A stretch of 64,000 nucleotides of DNA from an uncultured Bacilli bacterium (lineage in GTDB: Bacteria; Bacillota_I; Bacilli_A; RF39; UBA660). This document shows positions 55,968 to 64,000 of the stretch, in pieces (the stretch's first letter is position 1; each line of letters starts with the position of its first letter). The stretch lies in NCBI GenBank assembly GCA_934096035.1, contig CAKOKX010000002.1:62001-126000 (forward strand), in the 5' to 3' direction. Under the pieces are notes generated by a model. The model ran no database searches, was not told the DNA's origin, and saw only the letters and a program-made list of their open reading frames with translations. The position numbers and the translations under genes were made by a program.

Positions 55968-55984
55968 AAGCCTGTGATAGGCTT
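55968..55984 (+). other. Small hairpin between tRNA-Phe and tRNA-Asn
   Basis: AAGCCT-GTGAT-AGGCTT followed by only two T. It may be a weak terminator or processing signal within the tRNA operon. Confidence 0.4.
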
Positions 55985-55990
55985 TTAAAC

Positions 55991-56066
55991 GCCCGATTAG
56001 CTCAGTCGGTAGAGCGCACGGCTGTTAACCGTTAGGTCGTAGGTTCGAGTCCTACATCGGGCGCCA
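55991..56066 (+). tRNA. tRNA-Asn (GTT)
   Basis: Acceptor GCCCGAT/ATCGGGC, anticodon loop CTGTTAA with GTT, T arm TAGGTTCGAGTCCTA, CCA encoded. Confidence 0.97.
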
Positions 56067-56079
56067 GTTTGAATTTATA

Positions 56080-56107
56080 AGACTCTTGAATATTCAAGAG
56101 TCTTTTT
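56080..56107 (+). terminator. Terminator of the tRNA cluster
   Basis: Stem AGACTCTTGAA/TTCAAGAGTCT (56080-56090 with 56093-56103) with a very short loop, then TTTTT. Confidence 0.9.
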
Positions 56108-56126
56108 GTATATTACATTATAATAA

Positions 56127-56148
56127 AAAAGGGCTTAGCTTCCCTTTT
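56127..56148 (-). terminator. Terminator overlapping the S1-protein stop
   Basis: Minus-strand stem AAAAGGG/CCCTTTT (56148-56142 with 56133-56127) with T tail. Confidence 0.7.
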
Positions 56149-56491
56149 CTTTATTTTCGTATTCGACCATTTTTTCTTTTATCCATATAGGTAACATTTC
56201 TTTTAATGGTAAAAAACCTCGTCTTGTTTCCTTTATTCTATTTTCATCATCATGACTCAAATAATAAATATCTTTTATAGACACTTTAACTTTCTTACTT
56301 TCCTCATCTATATCCAGAATTAAAACATATATTTCATCACCAATTGCAACAAATTTTTTTATATCTTCTACAAAATTATTAGATATTTCTGATATATGAC
56401 ATAATCCCGTAAACTCACCAATACTAACAAAAAATCCAAAATCAGATATTCCAGTTACTTTGGCAAGAACAATATCTCCAACATTCAGCAT
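56135..56491 (-). CDS. S1-domain RNA-binding protein (GSP13/CvfD-like)
   Basis: The 118-residue protein has an N-terminal S1 domain: MLNVGDIVLAKVTGISDFGFFVSI, GLCHISEIS and KKVKVSIKDI. A basic/acidic tail extends to the end (KETRRGFLPLKEMLP). Proteins of this build associate with ribosomes and regulate translation under stress. Ribosome site AAGAAGGTG. It stands alone between the tRNA cluster and the NifU-like gene. Confidence 0.88.
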   Translation of the reverse strand: MLNVGDIVLAKVTGISDFGFFVSIGEFTGLCHISEISNNFVEDIKKFVAIGDEIYVLILDIDEESKKVKVSIKDIYYLSHDDENRIKETRRGFLPLKEMLPIWIKEKMVEYENKEKGS

Positions 56492-56575
56492 ACTACACCT
56501 TCTTATACATTTAGTATAACAAAAAACACTAGACTTAACAACTATTTAAGATTATAATATTTCTAGGTGAACAAT

Positions 56576-56815
56576 ATGGATAAAAATGAATTAATAGATA
56601 AAATTAAAAAAATGGTTGACGAATTAAGGCCATATCTAAATATGGATGGCGGAGATATAGAATTTATAAAATACGAAGATAATTATCTATATGTACGTTT
56701 AACCGGAGCATGTCAAAGCTGTATGTTTCAAGACAATACCTTAAACGAAGGAGTTTTAAGCTTTTTCCAAGCTCAAATACCAGAACTTGAAGGAGTTATT
56801 AATGTCCCTCTATAA
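56576..56815 (+). CDS. NifU-like C-terminal-domain Fe-S scaffold (YutI-like)
   Basis: About 79 residues. The Nfu fold is shown by MVDELRPYLNMDGGDIEFI and the cluster-binding CxxC in TGACQSCMFQDNTL. It binds a [4Fe-4S] cluster at a dimer interface and passes it to target proteins. ATG 56576 is chosen since AGGTGA is directly upstream and includes the alternative GTG at 56567. Its 3' end overlaps the convergent YutH-like gene by 17 bases. It may work with the SufS-like enzyme at 23037. Confidence 0.92.
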   Translation: MDKNELIDKIKKMVDELRPYLNMDGGDIEFIKYEDNYLYVRLTGACQSCMFQDNTLNEGVLSFFQAQIPELEGVINVPL

Positions 56816-57728
56816 TCCAATCTATTTTATCTAACCTAACATATTTAGATATTTCTAAATATGTTTTTTTTAAGAACTCTTCATAATCATTACTTCTTTT
56901 TACTATCTTAACTAATTCTTCTTCATTTACATTTTTATTCATAACAGAATCATATACATCAAAATAATATGACGGATATAATAATCTTGCATAAAACATA
57001 TGATACTCATATATATTTAATTTTCTAATACTTAAATAACTCTTTAATTCATCTAAACAATATTCCCTATCTTTTTTAAAAAACATTGCTTTTAAATATT
57101 CAGCAACATCTCTTACTTCAAGATCAAACACAAATGATAAAGGATTCATATAATTTAATCTATAATTTGGAAAAAATACTCTTCTGTGAGATAAAACTAT
57201 TCTTCCACTATTAACACCACCATATTTTAATACGGCATTATTAACATAACTAATGGCATTTTCAGCTAAACCAACATAATAACTAAACGAACTTTTAACA
57301 ACATTTTTTTCTATTCCTAACTCTCTTACTTGATATTCGAAAAAATCTATTTTATCACTCCATAAACTCCACCAATTATTTCTATATAAACTAGATTTAT
57401 TATTATTTAAAATCAATTTATTACTTATATTAACCATATCAAAAATATCATACTCTTCACTTAAATTATTAACTCTAAAAAGTATATAATTATATTCATT
57501 TACTTTTGTTAAAAAACTATTATTTCTATTTCTTATTACTTCATGAACATTTATTCCCTTAAGAAACATTTCATTACATACTTCTATTATATCCTCTAAT
57601 TCTTCTAGACCACGATTATAAAACACAAAAAAGAAATCTTGATTTTCTATTTTAAAATGATATTTTCCATCAAGTTCTTCTAAGTTATCTATATCTAAAT
57701 TATAATAATATTCTAATGTTTCTTTCAT
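56799..57728 (-). CDS. YutH-like spore coat-associated protein (degenerate kinase fold)
   Basis: A 309-residue protein with the CotS/YutH plan. An N-terminal lobe with beta strands (HFKIENQDFFFVFY) is followed by a helical core and the C-terminal block YEYHMFYARLLYPSYYFDVYDSV, characteristic of YutH. The phosphotransferase catalytic motif is replaced by IVLSHRRVFFPN, so enzymatic activity is doubtful. It is probably expressed in the mother cell and incorporated in the coat. Neighbouring YutI-, YutD- and YunB-like genes support the assignment. Confidence 0.75.
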   Translation of the reverse strand: MKETLEYYYNLDIDNLEELDGKYHFKIENQDFFFVFYNRGLEELEDIIEVCNEMFLKGINVHEVIRNRNNSFLTKVNEYNYILFRVNNLSEEYDIFDMVNISNKLILNNNKSSLYRNNWWSLWSDKIDFFEYQVRELGIEKNVVKSSFSYYVGLAENAISYVNNAVLKYGGVNSGRIVLSHRRVFFPNYRLNYMNPLSFVFDLEVRDVAEYLKAMFFKKDREYCLDELKSYLSIRKLNIYEYHMFYARLLYPSYYFDVYDSVMNKNVNEEELVKIVKRSNDYEEFLKKTYLEISKYVRLDKIDWIIEGH

Positions 57729-57772
57729 ATTACATAATATTAAAAAAAATAGACTTTTATGTCTATTTCTTA

Positions 57773-58519
57773 TTACTTATTACTAAATTTTGCAACCAAT
57801 GCATCAAACATATTTTCACAAGCTTTTAAGAAAGCTTCTTTATCAGCAGTAAAATCAACTGGAACTTCTTCATGTTCTTCGGGAATAGGTTCAACACTTG
57901 GCATTGGAGTTACTGTTTCAGTATATGGTGCTACTTCTGCAACACTTTGACTTTGAACTGGTGCACTTGGCATAATTGGTGCTTCAGGTGCAACATTAAC
58001 TTCAGGCATTGGATGAGGCATTTCCACTGGACTAGTAGCTTGACTTTCCATAATTGGTGTTTCTATATGCACTGGATTTATATTTGGCATAACTTGAGGT
58101 TCTGGCATAACATTTTCCATAACAGGTTGAGATGCCACTTGAACTTGTGGTTCTACCGGAGTATTAACACTAGCAACTGGTTTATAATTATTTTTTAAAG
58201 CTTCAAATGATGCAACTGGAAGAGTTAATTGTTTAAAGAACATATCTTCAGCATTAATTACATTTCCTAAAATAATATAATCAGTTTGACTACCAGAAAT
58301 AATTAATCTTAAAGCTTCTTTCACAGCATTCCATTCACTATCTGGAATAAGTGTTAAAGTATTATTAACTAATTTAGTAACTAAAATAATTGGCAATCCC
58401 ATTGTACCATTCATTTCATTATCAAGTACAACATATTCTCCACCATTACTTCTAAAAGCAGTTACAATAGGTTTTTCCAAACTATTCCCAGACATTGTAT
58501 TTATTTTTAATCTTTCCAT
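57773..58519 (-). CDS. Unknown protein with proline-rich linker
   Basis: About 248 residues. An N-terminal globular part (about 1-110) has strands such as GLPIILVTKLVNNTLTLIP and IILGNVINAEDMFF. About 90 residues follow that are rich in proline, valine, glutamate and methionine (e.g. PHPMPEVNVAPEAPIMPSAP). It ends with a helix, DFTADKEAFLKACENMFDAL. No membrane segment. No family is recognised. It is located among sporulation-linked genes. ATG 58519 has AAGGGA upstream. Confidence 0.75.
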   Translation of the reverse strand: MERLKINTMSGNSLEKPIVTAFRSNGGEYVVLDNEMNGTMGLPIILVTKLVNNTLTLIPDSEWNAVKEALRLIISGSQTDYIILGNVINAEDMFFKQLTLPVASFEALKNNYKPVASVNTPVEPQVQVASQPVMENVMPEPQVMPNINPVHIETPIMESQATSPVEMPHPMPEVNVAPEAPIMPSAPVQSQSVAEVAPYTETVTPMPSVEPIPEEHEEVPVDFTADKEAFLKACENMFDALVAKFSNK

Positions 58520-58561
58520 ATTATTCAATCCCTTCTTTTATTCTTCTTAAATTATAACAAA

Positions 58562-58837
58562 TTATTTTTTAATTTTCAATATAAAATATTTACAACCATA
58601 TGCACAACAGTTTTCAATATATTCATCAACTTTATTTATATCATTAACAGGTTTAAAATTCTTATTATCTTTATCATTAAAACCTTTAAGTCTTACTTTA
58701 CCATATGCATAATCTCCTAGAATATAATCAAAACTATCGTAATAATCTGTAATTTTACCTCCTAAATCTTCAACATCTAATGCATCTTTTACATTTTTTA
58801 TTACTTCATATGTTTTACTATCAATTATTACTTCCAT
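58562..58837 (-). CDS. yutD: YutD-like protein (DUF1027)
   Basis: The 91-residue protein contains the conserved DYILGDYAYGKVRLKGF and ENCCAYGCKYFILK blocks of YutD. Its function is unknown; it is a small soluble Bacilli protein. Ribosome site GGAGGG. It is followed 42 bases later by the proline-rich protein gene and preceded by an unknown tail-anchored protein gene. Confidence 0.88.
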   Translation of the reverse strand: MEVIIDSKTYEVIKNVKDALDVEDLGGKITDYYDSFDYILGDYAYGKVRLKGFNDKDNKNFKPVNDINKVDEYIENCCAYGCKYFILKIKK

Positions 58838-58846
58838 AAACCCTCC

Positions 58847-59674
58847 CTACACTAAAATAAACAATACTATTCCAAGTAGCATCAATACTGTACAAATGAC
58901 ACTAAGTACTAATAATATATCAACATAACCATTGCCACTAGTAACTTTATTATTTTCTCTTTCTATTGCTTCAATCGCTTTTTCCAACAAATATTCTTTA
59001 TTTATAGCATTCTCTCTAATTTTAAAATAATCATATACTTGTGAATTAATTTTATCAACTTCACTACTTTCTAAATTTTTTATATTGTCAAAACTATAAT
59101 TTAATATTTCATAAGCTTTAGCATTAAGTAAATGTTTTTCTTTAGGTAATATAACTTTAACATTATTTTTCATCTGTACTTTAAAATATTTATCTACTTC
59201 CATAACATCACTTGCTTGTAAGAAATTATATGAAACCCTCAAAGGATTTTTTGAATAAGGTGTATATAATAAATCATAAAATTCTCTTACTTCAGCTTCA
59301 GTTAAATAAAAATTAAGTTTCTTTTTTATTAACATATCTACTAATTCTTTTTGAATTATTATAAAATAAGGATTTTTTTTCTTAATTTTTCTCTTATCAT
59401 TTTCATCTTCAAAATCTAAAAACAATTGTATATTAGATAAAAATACTAATACATCTGATTTACTATATCCAAACTTAGCTAAATTTTCTTTAAATAAATC
59501 TTCATCATCTATAATCTTTGGATTTATTATATCTAGTTCACTATAAATAGCAACAAGCATTCTAATAACCACTACTAAGAAAGAGTTATACATAACCCCT
59601 TGGACATTATCTGAACTTTTCAAATAGTCATCAATAGCTTTAGTAAATGCATTATTAATAAATACTTTATCCAC
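58847..59674 (-). CDS. Unknown tail-anchored membrane protein
   Basis: A 275-residue, largely helical and charged protein with one membrane helix at the very C-terminus (about 250-273, ILLVLSVICTVLMLLGIVLF). This places the soluble part in the cytoplasm. The start is GTG (59672-59674) with GGGTGAAG upstream. It ends 10 bases before yutD, so both share a transcript. No catalytic motif or family is recognised. Confidence 0.75.
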   Translation of the reverse strand: MDKVFINNAFTKAIDDYLKSSDNVQGVMYNSFLVVVIRMLVAIYSELDIINPKIIDDEDLFKENLAKFGYSKSDVLVFLSNIQLFLDFEDENDKRKIKKKNPYFIIIQKELVDMLIKKKLNFYLTEAEVREFYDLLYTPYSKNPLRVSYNFLQASDVMEVDKYFKVQMKNNVKVILPKEKHLLNAKAYEILNYSFDNIKNLESSEVDKINSQVYDYFKIRENAINKEYLLEKAIEAIERENNKVTSGNGYVDILLVLSVICTVLMLLGIVLFILV

Positions 59675-59709
59675 TATTCTTCACCCTATAATAGATTATA
59701 ACACAAAAA

Positions 59710-60435
59710 TTAATCAATGGGAATAGATAAACTATTACTTTTACTTTGAATTAACCCACCATAAATCTCTGGAACTCTACCATTTATAACAGCTGATGCA
59801 ATTAAAACATCATAATCTATTTTACTTTCTTTTTCCACCACCGGACTAATTAAATTAGTTTGAAGTACCACAGTTACATATATTTCCACTAAAGCATTAT
59901 TAATTCCATAATCAGTTATCTTAGTTTTTATATTTGTTAAAACAGATCCAACAAAATTAACTGGAACATAAACACTAGGTCCCAAATTAGATAAAAACAT
60001 ATTACTACTATTTACAAACATTGGCATTTTTAATGCAATTCCATTTTTACCCCCAACTATATTTTTACTTTTATTTACATTATTTCCATTTTCTAGTTCG
60101 CTAATTGCAGTTTCAAGTTCTTGGGTAACAACCTCTAAAGCAAAATATGCTTGATCCATATCATATGAAACATAAAGTATTTCCCCATCTTTATTTTTAT
60201 TAATTACTATTATATCTTTCATTACATCATCTTTTAATAAATCATAATTTATATTATTACTTAAAAAACTATCCATAAACTCATTTAACTTAATAAAAGC
60301 AACATCAATTAAATTATTACTTGCTGTTTTACTATATAAATTAAAAAATATACTTGTAAAAAAAAATATCAAAGTTACTACCACTAAATAAAACTTTGAT
60401 ATTTTACTATTTTTTCTTCTTCTAAACCTTTTCAT
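59710..60435 (-). CDS. yunB: Sporulation protein YunB
   Basis: The 241-residue protein has one N-terminal membrane helix (about 15-35). YunB family blocks are visible: YVSYDMDQAYFALEVVTQEL, NLGPSVYVPVNFVGSVLTN, DYGINNALVEIYVTV and INGRVPEIYGG. YunB is needed for normal spore formation in Bacillus; the molecular role is unknown. No clear ribosome site precedes the ATG. It follows the disordered protein gene by 14 bases. Confidence 0.9.
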   Translation of the reverse strand: MKRFRRRKNSKISKFYLVVVTLIFFFTSIFFNLYSKTASNNLIDVAFIKLNEFMDSFLSNNINYDLLKDDVMKDIIVINKNKDGEILYVSYDMDQAYFALEVVTQELETAISELENGNNVNKSKNIVGGKNGIALKMPMFVNSSNMFLSNLGPSVYVPVNFVGSVLTNIKTKITDYGINNALVEIYVTVVLQTNLISPVVEKESKIDYDVLIASAVINGRVPEIYGGLIQSKSNSLSIPID

Positions 60436-60449
60436 ATTAAATAATATGA

Positions 60450-61271
60450 TTATATAACAGATTTTATAAATAAAACTAATCCCACCACAAAGACTATTAT
60501 AACTAAAGCAATTAATATTTTTATTCCTATACCTAATTTATCTTCATCTACAAAATCATTACTATCTTCTTCAAAATCTTTTTTCTTAAATAAATTATCT
60601 GTATAAAAAGAATTATCAATTGTATTATTATCTTTATTATTATCTATTTTTTCTTTCTCTTTTTCTTTAATTTCTGTAATCTTAGTTACAGTGGTAATAC
60701 TATCATATACTTGTGTATCATCTTCTCCTTTTAAATCAGTTAAAATATCTAAAGGATCAACATCATCTTTCTTACTTTCTTGTTTTTTAGCTTCATTAAT
60801 AGTAATTGTATTTATTAAATTCATTAAATTTTCTTCAGGATCTATTTTCTTTTCTTCTTTTACTTCTTCTTCGCTTGCATCTAAATTCAAATTATTTAAT
60901 ATATCATATTGTGTATTTCTTAACTTCTTAGCTCGATTTTCTTCATAAGTTTCTACTTTTTCATCTTTAGCTTTTTCCAAAACTTTAGTAAGATCATATT
61001 CTTTTGTATCATCAACGCTTATTCTACTTACTTCTTCTTGAGGTTCTATTCTAATACTTCTTCTTCGCGGAGCACTATTATATCTTTTATCAAGAATTTT
61101 TTTAATTTGTTCAACATCTATTTCTTTGTCTTGATTTCCAATAACTGTAGCATTACTACGCACATTAAAATTATCAAGTTCGCTATCGTTTATTTCTCTA
61201 TATAAACTACTATTTTTTGCTACTCTTGACATACTTTTAGATTCATTAAATTTATCAATTCTTGTTTCCAT
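60450..61271 (-). CDS. Unknown acidic, low-complexity tail-anchored protein
   Basis: About 273 residues, mostly charged and probably disordered (rich in Glu, Lys, Asp, Asn), ending in a single membrane helix (about 249-270, IGIKILIALVIIVFVVGLVLF). A basic RRRSIRIEP patch may bind nucleic acid or lipid. ATG 61271 has AGAGG upstream; an earlier in-frame ATG at 61292 lacks one. It is located directly before yunB, so a role in sporulation or envelope work is possible but unproven. Confidence 0.7.
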   Translation of the reverse strand: METRIDKFNESKSMSRVAKNSSLYREINDSELDNFNVRSNATVIGNQDKEIDVEQIKKILDKRYNSAPRRRSIRIEPQEEVSRISVDDTKEYDLTKVLEKAKDEKVETYEENRAKKLRNTQYDILNNLNLDASEEEVKEEKKIDPEENLMNLINTITINEAKKQESKKDDVDPLDILTDLKGEDDTQVYDSITTVTKITEIKEKEKEKIDNNKDNNTIDNSFYTDNLFKKKDFEEDSNDFVDEDKLGIGIKILIALVIIVFVVGLVLFIKSVI

Positions 61272-61329
61272 CTTCAAAACCTCTATACTCATAATAACAT
61301 ATTTAAGTATTTTTTTAAAGCATAAATAA

Positions 61330-61358
61330 TTGATTTTTTATAATCTATCCCCTATAAT
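61330..61358 (+). promoter_or_regulatory. Ferredoxin promoter
   Basis: -35 TTGATT (61330-61335), 17-base spacer, -10 TATAAT (61353-61358). Confidence 0.75.
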
Positions 61359-61375
61359 AAAATAAGGAGGGAATA

Positions 61376-61564
61376 ATGAAAAAACTAAATGTTAATGAAA
61401 ATTGCATTGGATGTGGAATGTGTGCAGCTATTGACCCAGAACATTTTGAAATAGTTGATGGTCTATCACAAGCTACAAACAGTGATAATTTAGATAGTAA
61501 GGATTTAGAAAATGCTATAAATTCTTGTCCAACTGCAGCTATCGAAATCAAAGAAGAAAATTAA
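61376..61564 (+). CDS. fer: 4Fe-4S ferredoxin
   Basis: The 62-residue protein has CIGCGMC (first three cysteines) and, near the end, CPTAAIEIK (fourth cysteine). It binds one [4Fe-4S] cluster, as in the Bacillus Fer type. The acidic surface suits an electron carrier. Ribosome site AAGGAGGG. It is an independent transcript with its own promoter and terminator. Confidence 0.95.
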   Translation: MKKLNVNENCIGCGMCAAIDPEHFEIVDGLSQATNSDNLDSKDLENAINSCPTAAIEIKEEN

Positions 61565-61595
61565 AATGCTAAGTATCTAAACTTAACATTTTTTT
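61563..61595 (+). terminator. Terminator after ferredoxin
   Basis: An AAATG-C-TAAGT arm pairs with ACTTA-A-CATTT through one mismatch, followed by a T run. It overlaps the end of the convergent rluB gene. Confidence 0.75.
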
Positions 61596-62302
61596 AATGC
61601 ATATAATCTTTTAATTTCTTTAATACTAAGCTTCCTATATTCCCCAGATTTAAGTCCATCTAAAGTTAAAAATGCATAACTTACCCTACTTAATTTAATA
61701 ACATCAATTCTCATACTTTCAAATATTTTTTTAACAATATGATTTCTTCCTTCCACAATTGTAAGTTCTATAATTGAAGTATTCTTTTCTACATCTTTTT
61801 TTCTTATTTTAAATCTTTTTATATCTACTTTCCTATTATCAATAACGATACCTTTTTTTAATTTGTTTATATCATCTTTATCAAGTATCTTATTAATTTT
61901 AGCAACATATGTTTTTTCTATTTCATAACTTGGATGCATAAGCATATTAGCAAAATCTCCATCATTAGTTAAAATAATTAAACCTGTTGTATCATAATCA
62001 AGCCTTCCAACCGGATATATTCTAGCTTCAGTATTTATTAAATCCCTAACCGTTATTCTTCCTAATTTATCTTCCACACTACTTATTACTTGTCTAGGTT
62101 TATTAAGCAAATAATATTCATGTTTTACATCCTTATTTATAATAACACCATCTATACTTATTATATCATTAGCTAGAACTTTAGTACCAAGTTCAGTTAT
62201 TACCTTACCATTTACTAACACTTTGCCATGTTTAATCAAATCTTCTGCTTTTCTTCTTGATGTATACCCAAAAGAAGCAATAACTTTTTGTAATCTTTCC
62301 AT
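61583..62302 (-). CDS. rluB: RluB/RsuA-family rRNA pseudouridine synthase
   Basis: About 239 residues. An N-terminal S4 domain (MERLQKVIASFGYTSRRKAEDLI) is followed by the catalytic domain with the aspartate in YPVGRLDYDTTGLIILTNDGD and the C-terminal EGRNHIVKKIFE. It modifies 23S rRNA (RluB-type) or 16S rRNA; the gene order favours RluB. ATG 62302 has AAGGAG upstream. It lies downstream of dacF/dacB-spmA-spmB, the same order as in Bacillus. Confidence 0.94.
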   Translation of the reverse strand: MERLQKVIASFGYTSRRKAEDLIKHGKVLVNGKVITELGTKVLANDIISIDGVIINKDVKHEYYLLNKPRQVISSVEDKLGRITVRDLINTEARIYPVGRLDYDTTGLIILTNDGDFANMLMHPSYEIEKTYVAKINKILDKDDINKLKKGIVIDNRKVDIKRFKIRKKDVEKNTSIIELTIVEGRNHIVKKIFESMRIDVIKLSRVSYAFLTLDGLKSGEYRKLSIKEIKRLYALKKC

Positions 62303-62355
62303 AATGGTCTCCTTCAAGTAAATTATAACATGATTTTAAATAAATTAAAACAATA

Positions 62356-62874
62356 TTAGAAAAATATCGCGGTTAAAATAAAGGCAATTGTAATACCGAT
62401 TAAGTCTGCAATTAAACCTACTACCAAAGAATATCTTATTTTTTTTACTCCAATTGAACCAAAATACAAAGCTAAAACATAAATTGTAGTATCAGTACAA
62501 CCTTGAAGAACACTTGCAAGTCTACCAGCATATGAATCAGGTCCATAATTCATAAATATATCATTCATTATAGCTAAAGTTGCCGTACCTGAAATTGGTC
62601 TTAAAATAGCCATCGGCAAAATATCCAAAGGAATATTAAATTTCATTAAAAAACCTTCAAAAACTCTTAATATTTCATAAACAAAATTACTATCAAGAAA
62701 AATATTTATTGCAAAAACCATAGCTATAACATTTGGAAATATATTAACAGATATCTGTAATCCTTCTTTAGCACCTTCTAAGAAAGAATCATATAAATTT
62801 ACTTTTTTAATAAACCCATAAAAAACTACAAAAAAAACAAAAAAAGGTATAACTATTTTTGATAAAGTATTCAA
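62356..62874 (-). CDS. spmB: Spore maturation protein B
   Basis: The 172-residue nucleoside-recognition (Gate) domain membrane protein has EGAKEGLQISVNIFPNVIAM and PMAILRPISGTATLAIM, with VLQGCTDTTIYVLALYFG. Together with SpmA it is needed for spore core dehydration. The start is TTG (62872-62874) with GAGGT upstream, overlapping the spmA stop, a translational coupling. Confidence 0.95.
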   Translation of the reverse strand: MNTLSKIVIPFFVFFVVFYGFIKKVNLYDSFLEGAKEGLQISVNIFPNVIAMVFAINIFLDSNFVYEILRVFEGFLMKFNIPLDILPMAILRPISGTATLAIMNDIFMNYGPDSYAGRLASVLQGCTDTTIYVLALYFGSIGVKKIRYSLVVGLIADLIGITIAFILTAIFF

Positions 62875-63452
62875 ATTTTACCTCGCTTTCTTATAAAATA
62901 ATCTATTAACACAGCTCCGATACATGAACAAAATGTTGCAATAGCACCAGGTACAATTATTTCTGAAGGATTAATTGACCCATATGATATTCTTAAAGCT
63001 AGCACAGTCGTAGGTACAATTGTTACTCCAGCAGTATTTAAAACCAAAAACGTAATCATTGGTACACTAGCAGTATCTTTTTTATCATTTATTTTTTGCA
63101 GTTCACTCATTGCTTTTAATCCAAATGGTGTTGCGGCACTTCCAAGTCCCATCATATTAGCAGCAATATTTGAAGCAATATAACCTAAAGCAGGATTATC
63201 TTTTGGAACACTTGGAAAAAGTTTTGATAAAATTGGTTCTAAAAACTTTGCAAACTTAACAAGCAACCCAGCATCTTCAGCAATTTTCATAATGCCACTC
63301 CATAAAACTATAACAGGAAATATTGATAACATTAATTCTAATGCTTCAGTTCCATTAGTTAAAATACTCTCATTTATATTTGTAACATTGCCCGTTAAAA
63401 AAGAATAGACAATCCCAACAATTATTAAGAAAAACCAAATATAACTTACCAT
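62871..63452 (-). CDS. spmA: Spore maturation protein A
   Basis: About 193 residues with the paired Gate domain: IFPVIVLWSGIMKIAEDAGL, YIASNIAANMMGLGSAATPFGLKAM and FLVLNTAGVTIVPTTVLALR. Works with SpmB in spore heat resistance. ATG 63452 is chosen because GAGGTGG is 7-8 bases upstream and the start then overlaps the dacF stop by only 7 bases. A longer frame to 63482 exists. Confidence 0.95.
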   Translation of the reverse strand: MVSYIWFFLIIVGIVYSFLTGNVTNINESILTNGTEALELMLSIFPVIVLWSGIMKIAEDAGLLVKFAKFLEPILSKLFPSVPKDNPALGYIASNIAANMMGLGSAATPFGLKAMSELQKINDKKDTASVPMITFLVLNTAGVTIVPTTVLALRISYGSINPSEIIVPGAIATFCSCIGAVLIDYFIRKRGKI

Positions 63453-64000
63453 CCTAGCCACCTCAAGAATTTTGTCCACCAACTAACATGTTCTTTAACA
63501 GCCTCTTCTTTTTTAACATAAACATTTTCTTTTCTAATGACTTTACCATTTAAACTAACACTAACATACCCCACTATATCACCAGAAGAATATTTTTCTT
63601 CATCAAACAAATCATAATTTACATCTATTTTATCTTTGCTTTTATTTCTTACGCTTACATAAACGTCTTCATCTAAATATAAAGTATCATTTTTATAAAC
63701 TTTCTCATCTTTTATCTTTATATTATTTTTACCCAGAACCTTAATTGCTTCATAATTTCTAAATATTTCTTCATACATATTTTTATGATCTAAAAAATCA
63801 TTTCCATCATTTAATGTAACCACTACAACATTTATATTATTTCTAGATGCTGTTGTTACTAGTGTCCTTCTTGCTTTTTCCGTAAAACCAGTTTTACCTC
63901 CGGTAATATAATCTTCACTATGTAATAATTTATTTTTATTTGTCCAACTATAAGTTTTATCACTTGATTTAGCAACATACTTTTTAGTACCAAATATTTC
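63446..64000 (-). CDS. dacF: D-alanyl-D-alanine carboxypeptidase, C-terminal part (cut by window edge)
   Basis: The frame is open to the right edge. It shows the penicillin-binding KTG box in YITGGKTGFTEKARRTLVT and the following strand NNINVVVVTLNDGNDF. A beta-rich C-terminal domain then ends in HVSWWTKFLRWLGW, an amphipathic membrane-anchoring helix. The SxxK and SxN motifs lie outside the window. Cotranscription with spmA/spmB identifies it as the spore-cortex dacB/dacF type that trims peptidoglycan stem peptides. Confidence 0.93.
   Translation of the reverse strand, partial: EIFGTKKYVAKSSDKTYSWTNKNKLLHSEDYITGGKTGFTEKARRTLVTTASRNNINVVVVTLNDGNDFLDHKNMYEEIFRNYEAIKVLGKNNIKIKDEKVYKNDTLYLDEDVYVSVRNKSKDKIDVNYDLFDEEKYSSGDIVGYVSVSLNGKVIRKENVYVKKEEAVKEHVSWWTKFLRWLGW

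Overview
This window is from a very AT-rich, low-GC Gram-positive bacterium that uses the standard genetic code and carries endospore genes. The evidence is strong AGGAGG/AGGTGAT ribosome binding sites, TTGACA-N17-TATAAT promoters and T-tailed terminators. It also includes a dacF/dacB-spmA-spmB-rluB block, yunB/yutD/yutH/yutI-type genes, CotF-like coat proteins, a CIRCE element and a DinR/LexA-type SOS box. Several genes with in-frame stops, modest gene size and the pseudopilin-like surface proteins fit an uncultured, probably host-associated member of the Bacilli/Erysipelotrichia side of the Firmicutes. The exact lineage is inference.

Region by region. 1-4240 (minus): an ABC exporter (ATPase, then an 846-residue FtsX/MacB-type permease) followed by its likely OmpR-type response regulator and a truncated histidine kinase. 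4379-4856: two overlapping CotF-like coat genes. 4855-5848: a SAM-dependent methyltransferase behind a promoter, a 41-codon leader ORF and an attenuator hairpin. 6805-11501: envelope genes (LtaS-like sulfatase-fold enzyme, membrane GT2, GH25 lysozyme). 11553-13380: tandem DUF1016/PD-(D/E)XK genes, one broken by a stop codon. 13564-18094: SDR, CBS-type family II pyrophosphatase, and uvrB with an SOS box on its promoter. 18124-20696: a lipid-carrier group (undecaprenol/diacylglycerol kinase, PAP2 phosphatase, DUF368) plus a SanA-like protein. 20699-21604: a broken Rpn-type nuclease. 21823-28442: GT4, SufS-like desulfurase, an orphan small RNA candidate, AI-2E family transporter and Tex. 28506-32865: surface protein and membrane zinc-protease-like protein with two small unknown ORFs. 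32937-33438: hsp20 under CIRCE.

33454-40759: a probable operon (nitroreductase, degenerate CDF transporter, pseudopilin-like protein, helper, second pseudopilin-like protein with an internal stop). The two large pilin-like genes share a practically identical 1.3-kb segment. 40858-49165 is the accessory part. It holds tRNA-His, a serine recombinase behind a leader-peptide attenuator, a Mob-type relaxase preceded by a structured intergenic region, then cytidine deaminase and a PHP protein. Last comes a Hanks-type protein kinase with a large unrecognised C-terminal region, paired with a small PD-(D/E)XK-like protein. This kinase-nuclease pair is the best candidate for an undescribed (possibly defence) system.

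49271-55271: ASCH protein, LigD-like PE-Pol protein without ligase, single-domain Clp-like ATPase, GT28 glycolipid synthase, CmpB-type membrane protein and M32 carboxypeptidase. 55363-56066: six tRNAs (Leu; then Ser, fMet, Asp, Phe, Asn). 56135-64000: S1 protein, NifU-like scaffold, YutH/YutD/YunB sporulation-linked genes mixed with unknowns, ferredoxin, RluB, SpmB, SpmA and the C-terminal part of a D,D-carboxypeptidase.

A recurring regulatory theme is a promoter, then a leader with an intrinsic terminator, then the gene. It occurs before the methyltransferase, the recombinase and the kinase, and the first two leaders also hold a short ORF with a good ribosome binding site.
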